Source: Campylobacterales bacterium
GTDB taxonomy: Bacteria > Campylobacterota > Campylobacteria > Campylobacterales > Sulfurimonadaceae
Length of the DNA: 5,026 nt
Assembly (NCBI GenBank): GCA_016937915.1
Contig: JAFGVR010000134.1
Coordinates: 1 to 5,026 of the forward strand
Reading direction: 5' to 3'
Below, piece by piece: positions 1-4,660 of this stretch. The notes below the pieces were generated by a model, which did no database searches, had not been told where the DNA came from, and was given only the letters and a program-made list of their open reading frames with translations. Both the position numbers and the translations under genes were made by a program. Position 1 is the stretch's first letter. Each line of letters opens with the position of its first letter.

Positions 1-1
1 A

Positions 2-55
2 TTTTCTCCTGTATTTCATAAAAATTGTAGCTTTTTAGGAAATAAAACTGGGTGA
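2..55 (+). other. Open frame entering from the left edge, ends at TGA 53-55
   Basis: This frame is open from the window edge and reads FSPVFHKNCSFLGNKTG before the TGA at 53-55. It is one base out of phase with the dTMP kinase-like frame that starts at 57. It could be the tail of an unrelated upstream gene. It could also be the middle part of the same kinase, with a frameshift near 50-56: a motif such as DRYxFSP would fit just before it, but that part is outside the window. Seventeen residues are too few to decide. Confidence 0.25.
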
Positions 56-56
56 A

Positions 57-380
57 ATGTTGTTTGAAAATTTGAGGGCATTATATTCTTATGCAAAAGA
101 ATATGATATAGATAAATTATATGAATTAAATATGATTGCATTAGAAAATATGAAACCTGATTTAATTGTTGTATTGGTATTATCTAAAGATGAATTAAGA
201 TATAGAATGTCTCAAAAAAGTCATGATAAAATTGAGTCGAGGGGAATTGATTACTTACTTGATATTCAAAATAATATGATAAATATTTTGCAAAAGCTTG
301 AAATAAATCATATAACTATTGATGCTTCTAAAGATATAAATGAAATAATTTGTAAGAGTATTTCAAATAAATATTATTAG
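57..380 (+). CDS. dTMP kinase-like protein, C-terminal half (probably a fragment)
   Basis: The 107-residue product resembles the second half of thymidylate kinases, which phosphorylate dTMP to dTDP with ATP. Visible signs in order are an LN pair (residues 24-25) before KPDLIVVL (33-40), where the family has PDLT-x-x-LD. Next comes a basic lid-like stretch RYRMSQKSHDKIE (48-60), then an ITIDASKDINEI segment (87-98) matching the family's final IDAS strand. The N-terminal half, with the P-loop and DR(Y/F) motif, is absent, and full-length enzymes have about 200 residues. An in-frame TAG at 36-38 blocks extension. The nearest purine-rich site (AGGAA, 37-41) is about 15 nt from ATG 57, which is poor. 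The gene is therefore more likely a broken remnant than an active enzyme. It is very AT-rich, which fits acquired DNA. Family assignment is by motif pattern only. Confidence 0.5.
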   Translation: MLFENLRALYSYAKEYDIDKLYELNMIALENMKPDLIVVLVLSKDELRYRMSQKSHDKIESRGIDYLLDIQNNMINILQKLEINHITIDASKDINEIICKSISNKYY

Positions 381-475
381 AAAAATCAGTTGTTATTATT
401 CATCTCATACTAAGAGGAAGATCCTTTTAAAAAGCCAAATTATTTTAAATAGGAGTAGGTGGAAGCTTTCTTAAT

Positions 476-481
476 TATAAT
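476..481 (+). promoter_or_regulatory. Candidate -10 box (TATAAT) for the MNT/HEPN operon
   Basis: This is a perfect TATAAT in the right orientation, inside a 14-bp palindrome, 84 bp before the TTG start of the first MNT gene. No -35 box is recognisable. In DNA this AT-rich such hexamers occur often by chance, so the call rests on position alone. Confidence 0.25.
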
Positions 482-535
482 TAAATCGATTTTAATCGCT
501 TCAAAGCACCATTGAAGTAGAATCATTTTAAAAAT
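482..535 (+). repeat. Structured direct repeat, copy 1 (bulged hairpin)
   Basis: This 54-bp segment matches 2131-2184 at 45 positions, and the 38-bp core (487-524 against 2136-2173) at 34. It folds with outer stem GATTTTA (488-494) against TAGAATC (518-524), which includes one G-T wobble. A 5'-side bulge ATCG (495-498) follows, then inner stem CTTCAA (499-504) against TTGAAG (512-517), with loop AGCACCA (505-511). The loop is identical in the second copy. It lies upstream of the first MNT gene and downstream of the kinase fragment. It could be a terminator remnant, a leader structure or the border of a mobile cassette. Confidence 0.75.
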
Positions 536-551
536 ATATCTGCTAAATAAT

Positions 552-558
552 AAGGAAG
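552..558 (+). promoter_or_regulatory. Ribosome binding site supporting the TTG start at 566
   Basis: AAGGAAG lies 7 nt before TTG 566. The start is also supported by alignment with the paralogous protein starting at ATG 1836: both begin MRL and place the GSR motif at the same residue, 28-30. Confidence 0.7.
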
Positions 559-565
559 TTTTATA

Positions 566-853
566 TTGCGACTAACAAAATATGAGATAGACTCTATCAA
601 AAAAGCTTTTAATGATACTTTTGGAGATGGTGATATATACCTTTTTGGCAGTCGTGTGGACGATGCTAAAAGAGGTGGAGATATAGATCTGTATATCCAA
701 ACTAAAGATAAAGATAATCTACTATCAAAAAAGATAGATTTTTTAGTAAAACTAAAAGAAAATATAGGTGATCAAAAGGTAGATGTAGTGATCTCAAAAG
801 ATGAATCAAGAAGTATAGAAAAAACAGCCAAAAGTACTGGAGTGTTGTTATGA
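566..853 (+). CDS. MntA-type minimal nucleotidyltransferase (antitoxin), first copy
   Basis: The 95-residue protein is a minimal nucleotidyltransferase of the DNA polymerase beta fold. It shows YLFGSR (25-30), GS (28-29), then nine residues, then D39-I-D41, and a third acidic residue D73 in KVDVVIS. These are the expected metal-binding residues, so it should be catalytically competent. In the studied HepT/MntA systems the MNT protein neutralises its HEPN RNase partner by transferring AMP to the tyrosine of the RX4HXY motif. The partner here would be the overlapping downstream gene. The start is TTG, with AAGGAAG 7 nt before it. Its stop overlaps the next start as ATGA (850-853), suggesting coupled translation. 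Residues 1-43 closely resemble the second MNT protein (1836-2129), while the C-terminal halves differ. The antitoxin role is inferred from family and context. Confidence 0.85.
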   Translation: MRLTKYEIDSIKKAFNDTFGDGDIYLFGSRVDDAKRGGDIDLYIQTKDKDNLLSKKIDFLVKLKENIGDQKVDVVISKDESRSIEKTAKSTGVLL

Positions 854-1332
854 GTAGTGATCTAGTTATCGAAAAATTAGAAAAAATCTTTTTTGAGTGT
901 GATATGCACCTAAAGAGGATGCAAAGTGCTGCAAAAAAGATGTCGAGTATGATGCCACTAGATGAGAAGTCATATATAAATCTTACAGAAGATGAGATAG
1001 AGCATATAGACCAGTTTTTGTTTAGATTTTCAAAACTTCAAGATGTTATGGGACAAAAGCTTTTTAAGACTATATTGGTATTTTTAAGTGAAGATATAGA
1101 TGGTAAACCATTTATAGATATTTTAAACATTATGGAAAAACTGTATCTTTTAGATAATAGTAATGATTGGAAAATATTACGAGAAGATAGAAATGAACTA
1201 GCTCATAACTATGAAAATGAGCCTGAAAATATGAGTATAGTATTAAATAACCTATATGAAAAAAGGATCCTTTTAGCATCAATATATCAAAAAATAAAAT
1301 CTTTTTATGAAAAAAACAGATACGATAAGTGA
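850..1332 (+). CDS. HEPN-domain RNase toxin (HepT-like), first copy
   Basis: The protein has 160 residues and is predicted to be mostly helical. Its key segment is LREDRNELAHNY (110-121), which gives R114-x4-H119-x-Y121. This matches the RX4HXY motif of HepT-type HEPN toxins, where R and H cut RNA and Y is the residue AMPylated by the MNT antitoxin. A second conserved block is FRFSKLQDVMGQKLF (58-72), shared with the HEPN protein encoded at 1357-1836. GGAG (839-842) lies 7 nt before ATG 850, inside the end of the MNT gene. Gene order antitoxin then toxin and the 4-bp overlap fit a toxin-antitoxin operon. The RNA target cannot be told from sequence. It could be non-toxic, or act in phage defence as some HEPN/MNT pairs do. 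Confidence 0.8.
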   Translation: MSSDLVIEKLEKIFFECDMHLKRMQSAAKKMSSMMPLDEKSYINLTEDEIEHIDQFLFRFSKLQDVMGQKLFKTILVFLSEDIDGKPFIDILNIMEKLYLLDNSNDWKILREDRNELAHNYENEPENMSIVLNNLYEKRILLASIYQKIKSFYEKNRYDK

Positions 1333-1356
1333 AGATTTTAAAAGAGAGTAATGAAT

Positions 1357-1836
1357 ATGAGGATAGATGATACAAAGCAGATTTTGCATAAAAGACTAGG
1401 AAAACTAACAAAGCAATATGATGCTCTTAGAGAGTATAAAATACTGATAGATGAGATTTTGGAGACAAAAAATATTTATGATCAATTCGTTTTTAATACT
1501 TTGATACCTCAAGAAAAAGCTATTTTTGATGCGTATCTTAAAAGATTTAGCTCTGTTCAAGATTTCTTAGGTGCAAAAATCTTTGTATTACTATTGGAAG
1601 TGTCAGGTATTTATAGTGGAAAAATGAGTGAAGTTTTAAGTTATATAGAAAAAGAGGAGATTATTGACTCTTTAGATAGTTGGATAGAGTTACGAGAAGT
1701 TAGAAATGAACTAGAACATGACTATCCAGAAGAGCTTCAAGAGGCTTTAGATGACCTAAAATTTTGTATAGATAGTTTTGAAAAAATAGAGAGTTATTAT
1801 CTAAATTCACTTAGTTTTGCTAAAAAGTACATCTAA
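1357..1836 (+). CDS. HEPN-domain RNase toxin (HepT-like), second copy
   Basis: This is a second HEPN protein, 159 residues from ATG 1357. ATG 1351 is an alternative start, but GAGAG (1344-1348) is only 2 nt from it and 8 nt from 1357. The segment ELREVRNELEHDY gives R116-x4-H121-x-Y123, an intact RX4HXY motif. The block LKRFSSVQDFLGAKIF aligns with LFRFSKLQDVMGQKLF of the first HEPN protein, so the two are paralogues. Their N-terminal thirds differ. At DNA level the active-site segment 1690-1725 matches 1177-1212 at 32 of 36 bases. The stop overlaps the next start as TAATG (1834-1838), so here the toxin precedes its MNT partner, the reverse of the first module. Function is inferred from the motif and the neighbour. 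Confidence 0.8.
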   Translation: MRIDDTKQILHKRLGKLTKQYDALREYKILIDEILETKNIYDQFVFNTLIPQEKAIFDAYLKRFSSVQDFLGAKIFVLLLEVSGIYSGKMSEVLSYIEKEEIIDSLDSWIELREVRNELEHDYPEELQEALDDLKFCIDSFEKIESYYLNSLSFAKKYI

Positions 1837-2129
1837 TGAGATTACGAAAAACTATTATAGACAAAATAAAGAGAGCTATAAAGGATAGTTTTGGTGATGT
1901 TAATGTCTATCTTTTTGGCAGTCGTGTGGACGATGCTAAAAAAGGTGGAGATATCGACATAGCTATAGAGTGCAACTTATCTAAAGAAGAGTTTCGCAAA
2001 AATAAAGTCAAATTTTTAAGCTATTTATCGACCAATGGATTTGAATTTCCTATTGATGTTGTTGATTACAACACAAAAGATGATTTATTAAGAGCTCAAA
2101 TCGTTGCAAACGCAGAGAAGCTTTTTTAA
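1836..2129 (+). CDS. MntA-type minimal nucleotidyltransferase (antitoxin), second copy
   Basis: The 97-residue protein starts MRLRKTIIDKIKRA and carries YLFGSRVDDAKKGGDID, giving GS 28-29, D39, D41 and a third acidic residue D74 in FPIDVVDYN. The catalytic set is complete, so it can plausibly AMPylate the HEPN protein encoded just before it. The start codon shares one base with the upstream TAA and no good ribosome binding site is seen, so translation is probably coupled. Bases 1911-1954 are identical to 641-684 in the first MNT gene except for one position, including third codon positions, while the rest of the two genes has diverged much more. The structured repeat begins 2 bp after the stop, and this gene closes the four-gene cassette. 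Confidence 0.85.
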   Translation: MRLRKTIIDKIKRAIKDSFGDVNVYLFGSRVDDAKKGGDIDIAIECNLSKEEFRKNKVKFLSYLSTNGFEFPIDVVDYNTKDDLLRAQIVANAEKLF

Positions 2130-2130
2130 T

Positions 2131-2184
2131 GAAACCGATTTTAATCCCTTTAAAGCACCATTAAAGTAAAATCTTTTTTCAAAT
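2131..2184 (+). repeat. Structured direct repeat, copy 2 (bulged hairpin, possible terminator)
   Basis: This is the second copy of the 482-535 repeat, in the same orientation. Outer stem GATTTTA (2137-2143) pairs perfectly with TAAAATC (2167-2173). A one-sided bulge ATCC (2144-2147) follows, then inner stem CTTTAA (2148-2153) with TTAAAG (2161-2166) and loop AGCACCA (2154-2160). A run of six T (2174-2179) follows directly, so this copy could end transcription of the MNT/HEPN operon. The stem is almost all A-T, which would make a weak intrinsic terminator. Compared with copy 1, the inner stem has a compensating change (502/514 C-G against 2151/2163 T-A). Confidence 0.75.
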
Positions 2185-2202
2185 CACAAAACGGTAACCC
2201 AT

Positions 2203-3984
2203 TTGAAAAATATACTAAACAGCATCACAAAAAGCAGTCTAAACTACTTCATCATCATCGTTTTATCTTTTATCACATTTTGGTGGACTTTTTTTATATT
2301 TCATAGGGAGTTTGATGTTGGTGCTGTTCTTATAGTCATACTAGCTAGAGTTTTCGCATCTACCATTTTGTTCAACGACTACAACCTAAGCTGGAGTAAG
2401 GCTAGTACATGGACTTTTTTGTCTAAAAGCTATGTTTATATCACAGCTTTTTTTATCTCTTTGCCATTTTTATATAGGGATGTTCATATCTACTTTTTGG
2501 CATCTGAGCTTTTTTTATACCTTTTTGTTATAAATTATCTCATGTATAGTTACCAAGCTATCGTAAATCGTGTAAGGGTGGAAAAAACCAAAACCATGGT
2601 TATCTATGGAGCTGGTAATTCTGGAGTGAGGCTAGAGAGGGAGTTTGCCCATAGTGAGTATAGGGTGGTTTGTTTTTGCGATGATGATGCAAACCTACAA
2701 AACCGCTCCATAAACGGTCTTTCTATACTAAGTAGAGAAAAGCTAAAAGAGAGATTTAGCCAAACAAAAGTAGATCTTTTGATAGTAGCTATCCCTACCC
2801 TTGAGAAGTCACTCATAAGATCTTTGTATGATGAACTCCAAGAGGTAGCACACACCATCAAAATCCTCCCATCACTTGAGCAGATCTTTAAAGATGACCC
2901 ATTCTCAAAACAGCTAAAAGATATAGGGGTAGAAGATCTTCTAGCTAGACACCCAAAAGATCTTGATAAAACAGCTATTAGAAATTTTCTAAAAGAGAAA
3001 ACTGTACTTATAACTGGAGCTGGTGGGAGCATAGGTAGTGAGATAGTAAGACAGTGCATCTTGTTTGATGTGAAAAAGTTGATCCTTGTAGATCATAGTG
3101 AGTATAATCTTTACGCCATAGAACAAGAGGTAGAACATAGTGAGGTAGAGGTGGTATCTGTTATGATATCTGTTGTAGATAAAGAGAGTGTGCAAAGGGT
3201 ATTTGAGATGCATAGTCCACAGATCGTGATTCACGCAGCTGCATACAAACATGTACCACTTTGTGAAGAAAATATATCACAAGCTATAAAAAACAATATA
3301 GTAGGGACTAAAAACATCATAGATATAGCATGTGATGCTAAAGTACAAAAGGTGGTACTCATCTCTACAGATAAAGCAGTACGCCCTACAAATGTAATGG
3401 GTACTACTAAGAGGATATGTGAACTATACGCACAAAATAAAATTTCTCAAGAGGATAAAAAAAATAATCCAACTGAGATAGTAGCAGTGAGATTTGGAAA
3501 TGTTCTTGGAAGTAGTGGTAGCGTTATACCAAAATTTAAAGCCCAACTTCAAAACGGTGGACCCATAACAGTGACCCATCCAGAGATCACAAGGTATTTT
3601 ATGCTTATACCTGAAGCGTGTGAACTTGTACTTCAAGCTGGGAGTTTAGGTAAAGGTGGTGAGGTGTTTATCTTAGATATGGGAGAACCTATAAAGATAG
3701 TGGACTTAGCAAAAAAGATGTGTGAGCTTAGTGGTAAAAAAGATATAGAGATAAAGTTCACAGGCTTAAGAACTGGTGAGAAGCTTTATGAGGAGCTTTT
3801 ACTAGATGAGAGTGAGGGGACTACGCCGTATGAGTCTATAACAGTTGGAAAATCAACACATTATGATATAGATAAACTAAATAGTGACATAGCAAAACTT
3901 TTAGAACTAGAAGGTGATACAAAAGCTCAACTCCAACAGTTAAAGTATATAGTCCCAGAGTTTAATCACATGGTAAATAGATAA
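2203..3984 (+). CDS. pglF: Membrane UDP-GlcNAc 4,6-dehydratase, PglF/CapD/WbpM family
   Basis: This 593-residue protein matches the long membrane-anchored sugar nucleotide dehydratases, which turn UDP-GlcNAc into the 4-keto-6-deoxy sugar used for bacillosamine-type or other surface glycans. Four membrane helices lie at about 12-33, 37-57, 74-91 and 94-117. A first Rossmann-like domain has GAGNSG (136-141). The catalytic SDR domain has TGAGGSIG (271-278), HAAAYKHVP (344-352), then STDKAVRPTNVMGTTKR (388-404). In this family T389, D390 and K391 act in catalysis and M399 replaces the usual SDR tyrosine before K403. The C-terminus keeps LRTGEKLYEELL (522-533). The length fits PglF (about 590). 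The start is TTG with no clear ribosome binding site; the in-frame stop at 2167 and the position just before the first helix favour it. It could equally serve capsule, LPS or flagellar glycans, so the symbol marks family rather than pathway. Confidence 0.9.
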   Translation: MKNILNSITKSSLNYFIIIVLSFITFWWTFFIFHREFDVGAVLIVILARVFASTILFNDYNLSWSKASTWTFLSKSYVYITAFFISLPFLYRDVHIYFLASELFLYLFVINYLMYSYQAIVNRVRVEKTKTMVIYGAGNSGVRLEREFAHSEYRVVCFCDDDANLQNRSINGLSILSREKLKERFSQTKVDLLIVAIPTLEKSLIRSLYDELQEVAHTIKILPSLEQIFKDDPFSKQLKDIGVEDLLARHPKDLDKTAIRNFLKEKTVLITGAGGSIGSEIVRQCILFDVKKLILVDHSEYNLYAIEQEVEHSEVEVVSVMISVVDKESVQRVFEMHSPQIVIHAAAYKHVPLCEENISQAIKNNIVGTKNIIDIACDAKVQKVVLISTDKAVRPTNVMGTTKRICELYAQNKISQEDKKNNPTEIVAVRFGNVLGSSGSVIPKFKAQLQNGGPITVTHPEITRYFMLIPEACELVLQAGSLGKGGEVFILDMGEPIKIVDLAKKMCELSGKKDIEIKFTGLRTGEKLYEELLLDESEGTTPYESITVGKSTHYDIDKLNSDIAKLLELEGDTKAQLQQLKYIVPEFNHMVNR

Positions 3985-3986
3985 AT

Positions 3987-4328
3987 ATGTTGAGGTACCT
4001 ATCTATTTTTGCTTTTTATATCTCTATTATCGCCATAGAGTATTTGGCAACAACCTCTTTGGAGATAAAACCTATCCAAAACTCTTGGGATAAAGCAAAC
4101 CATTTTATAGCTTTTTTTACCCTTTATATCACTTTATCTTTTGGTTATCCAAAACTTAGTTTGGTAAAAAAAGTGGCTTTGCTTCTAGCTTTTGGTATCC
4201 AGATAGAGATAGTACAAGCATTTTTGCCAAATAGGGAGTTTTCACTCCTTGATGTAGTAGCGGATGCTGTAGGTATATTTTTAGGGTTCATTATACTAAG
4301 GGTACTTTTTTTAGTTAGACCTAGCTAA
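3987..4328 (+). CDS. VanZ-like membrane protein
   Basis: The 113-residue protein has four predicted membrane helices (about 4-25, 37-54, 59-80, 87-110). It carries the VanZ family pattern: D35-K-x-x-H39-F, IEIVQ (73-77), then PNREFSLLDVVADAVG (81-96) with R83, D89 and D93. Small VanZ-like proteins are common in Campylobacterota and their role is not settled. The founding member affects teicoplanin sensitivity, which tells little here. The gene starts 2 bp after the dehydratase stop and lacks a clear ribosome binding site of its own, so it is probably co-transcribed and translationally coupled with the dehydratase gene. Its last 18 bases overlap the end of the minus-strand gene. Confidence 0.8.
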   Translation: MLRYLSIFAFYISIIAIEYLATTSLEIKPIQNSWDKANHFIAFFTLYITLSFGYPKLSLVKKVALLLAFGIQIEIVQAFLPNREFSLLDVVADAVGIFLGFIILRVLFLVRPS

Positions 4329-4508
4329 CGCTGCAAAATCTATCTCCTCTTTTTTTTCACCATCTTTTACTTTTTTATCCTCTTCATAGCTTCCAGTACT
4401 AAAGGTAAATCCACCTTGTTTTAAGATGCACCCTTTCATCCCAGGGATGCATGGTTTTTTTACAAGTTTGCAGTAACCGTTAAAGTCGTGTTGACATGTC
4501 CAGCCCAT
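4311..4508 (-). CDS. Small four-cysteine protein of unknown function
   Basis: The 65-residue protein starts MGWTCQHDFNGYCKL and has cysteines at 5, 13, 20 and 27 (C-x7-C-x6-C-x6-C) in its first half. A charged Lys/Glu-rich tail of about 25 residues follows. The cysteines could bind zinc or an iron-sulfur centre, but this is only a guess from spacing. No signal peptide or membrane segment is seen. A strong ribosome binding site, AGGAGT on the minus strand (4514-4519), sits 5 nt before the ATG, so the gene is real despite its size. It is transcribed away from the flagellin gene and converges on the VanZ-like gene, overlapping it by 18 bp. I recall similar short proteins in Campylobacterota but know no assigned function. 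Confidence 0.75.
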   Translation of the reverse strand: MGWTCQHDFNGYCKLVKKPCIPGMKGCILKQGGFTFSTGSYEEDKKVKDGEKKEEIDFAALARSN

Positions 4509-4513
4509 TATCT

Positions 4514-4519
4514 ACTCCT
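4514..4519 (-). promoter_or_regulatory. Ribosome binding site of the four-cysteine protein
   Basis: On the minus strand this reads AGGAGT, 5 nt before the ATG at 4508. It is the strongest Shine-Dalgarno match in the window and the main reason to accept this small gene. Confidence 0.75.
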
Positions 4520-4550
4520 AAAATTTTTATTTAAAATATTATCAAAAAAT

Positions 4551-4578
4551 TAAACTTCTTTTATCAAAGTTCCGATAT
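4551..4578 (+). promoter_or_regulatory. Sigma-28 (FliA) type promoter of the flagellin gene
   Basis: TAAA (4551-4554) and CCGATAT (4572-4578) match the two halves of flagellar sigma-28 promoters, with 18 bp between TAAA and CGATAT (about 16-17 is usual). Major flagellin genes in Campylobacter and Helicobacter are sigma-28 driven and use a CGATAT-type -10 box. The start of transcription would fall near 4585, leaving a leader of about 75 nt before ATG 4661. No GG-N10-GC sigma-54 element is seen. Confidence 0.8.
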
Positions 4579-4594
4579 ACTTTACATAATCCGC

Positions 4595-4606
4595 GGCAAG
4601 GATGCC
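4595..4606 (+). promoter_or_regulatory. Likely CsrA-binding hairpin in the flagellin leader
   Basis: GGCA (4595-4598) pairs with TGCC (4603-4606) around the tetraloop AGGA (4599-4602). The stretch CAAGGATG (4597-4604) fits the CARGGAUG core of the CsrA consensus, with GGA placed in a hairpin loop as CsrA prefers. A second GGA lies in the ribosome binding site 50 nt downstream. In Campylobacter jejuni and Bacillus subtilis, CsrA represses flagellin mRNA through such paired sites and FliW relieves it. Binding here is inferred. Confidence 0.65.
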
Positions 4607-4626
4607 AAAGATTGAAAATCAAAATT

Positions 4627-4639
4627 GGGCGAAAGGCCC
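4627..4639 (+). promoter_or_regulatory. Second small hairpin in the flagellin leader
   Basis: GGGC (4627-4630) pairs with GCCC (4636-4639) around GAAAG. The following CCTT (4638-4641) could instead pair with AAGG (4650-4653) of the ribosome binding site, so this part of the leader might switch between exposing and masking the site. The stems are only 4 bp, so this is suggestive. Confidence 0.4.
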
Positions 4640-4649
4640 TTCCATAGAA

Positions 4650-4654
4650 AAGGA
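4650..4654 (+). promoter_or_regulatory. Flagellin ribosome binding site with overlapping GGA
   Basis: AAGGA lies 6 nt before ATG 4661. Its GGA (4652-4654) would be the second, blocking CsrA contact if CsrA bridges from the hairpin at 4595-4606. Confidence 0.75.
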
Positions 4655-4660
4655 TTTATT

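Larger units (their letters stand above)
381..565 (+). other. Intergenic spacer before the MNT/HEPN operon
   Basis: No gene is visible in this 185-bp AT-rich stretch. It holds a perfect 14-bp palindrome, TTAATTATAATTAA (471-484), that includes a TATAAT (476-481), the first copy of the structured repeat (482-535), and the ribosome binding site of the first MNT gene (552-558). No convincing -35 box lies 16-18 bp before TATAAT. If that box is a real -10 element, transcription would begin around 487-489, at the first base of the hairpin. The string GAAGCTTTCTTAAT (462-475) matches 13 of 14 bases around the stop codon of the second MNT gene (2117-2130). It may be the tail of a lost MNT-like gene. 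Confidence 0.5.

Noticed and set aside
471..484. 14-bp perfect palindrome as a dedicated operator
   Set aside because: It is made only of A and T in very AT-rich DNA, where such palindromes arise by chance, and neither HEPN nor MNT proteins carry a DNA-binding domain.
482..535. Integron attC site
   Set aside because: The bulged inverted repeat around a toxin-antitoxin cassette is reminiscent of attC, but neither copy has the AAC/GTT core bases at the outer stem, and no integrase gene is in the window.
1130..1411. 93-residue minus-strand open frame across the two HEPN genes
   Set aside because: Its Phe/Leu/Tyr-rich composition is what the reverse of Lys/Glu-rich AT-rich coding DNA gives; no motif supports it.
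482..2184. CRISPR array or insertion sequence
   Set aside because: There are only two repeat copies about 1.65 kb apart with no spacer series, and no transposase or terminal inverted repeats are seen.
2604..3059. 151-residue minus-strand open frame
   Set aside because: It lies fully inside the dehydratase gene, has no ribosome binding site or recognisable motif, and is best seen as a shadow of that gene.
4590..4660. Cyclic di-GMP riboswitch in the flagellin leader
   Set aside because: The GGC...GCC and GGGCGAAAGGCCC elements recall parts of GEMM, but the conserved three-way junction sequences and tetraloop receptor are missing and the stems are too short.
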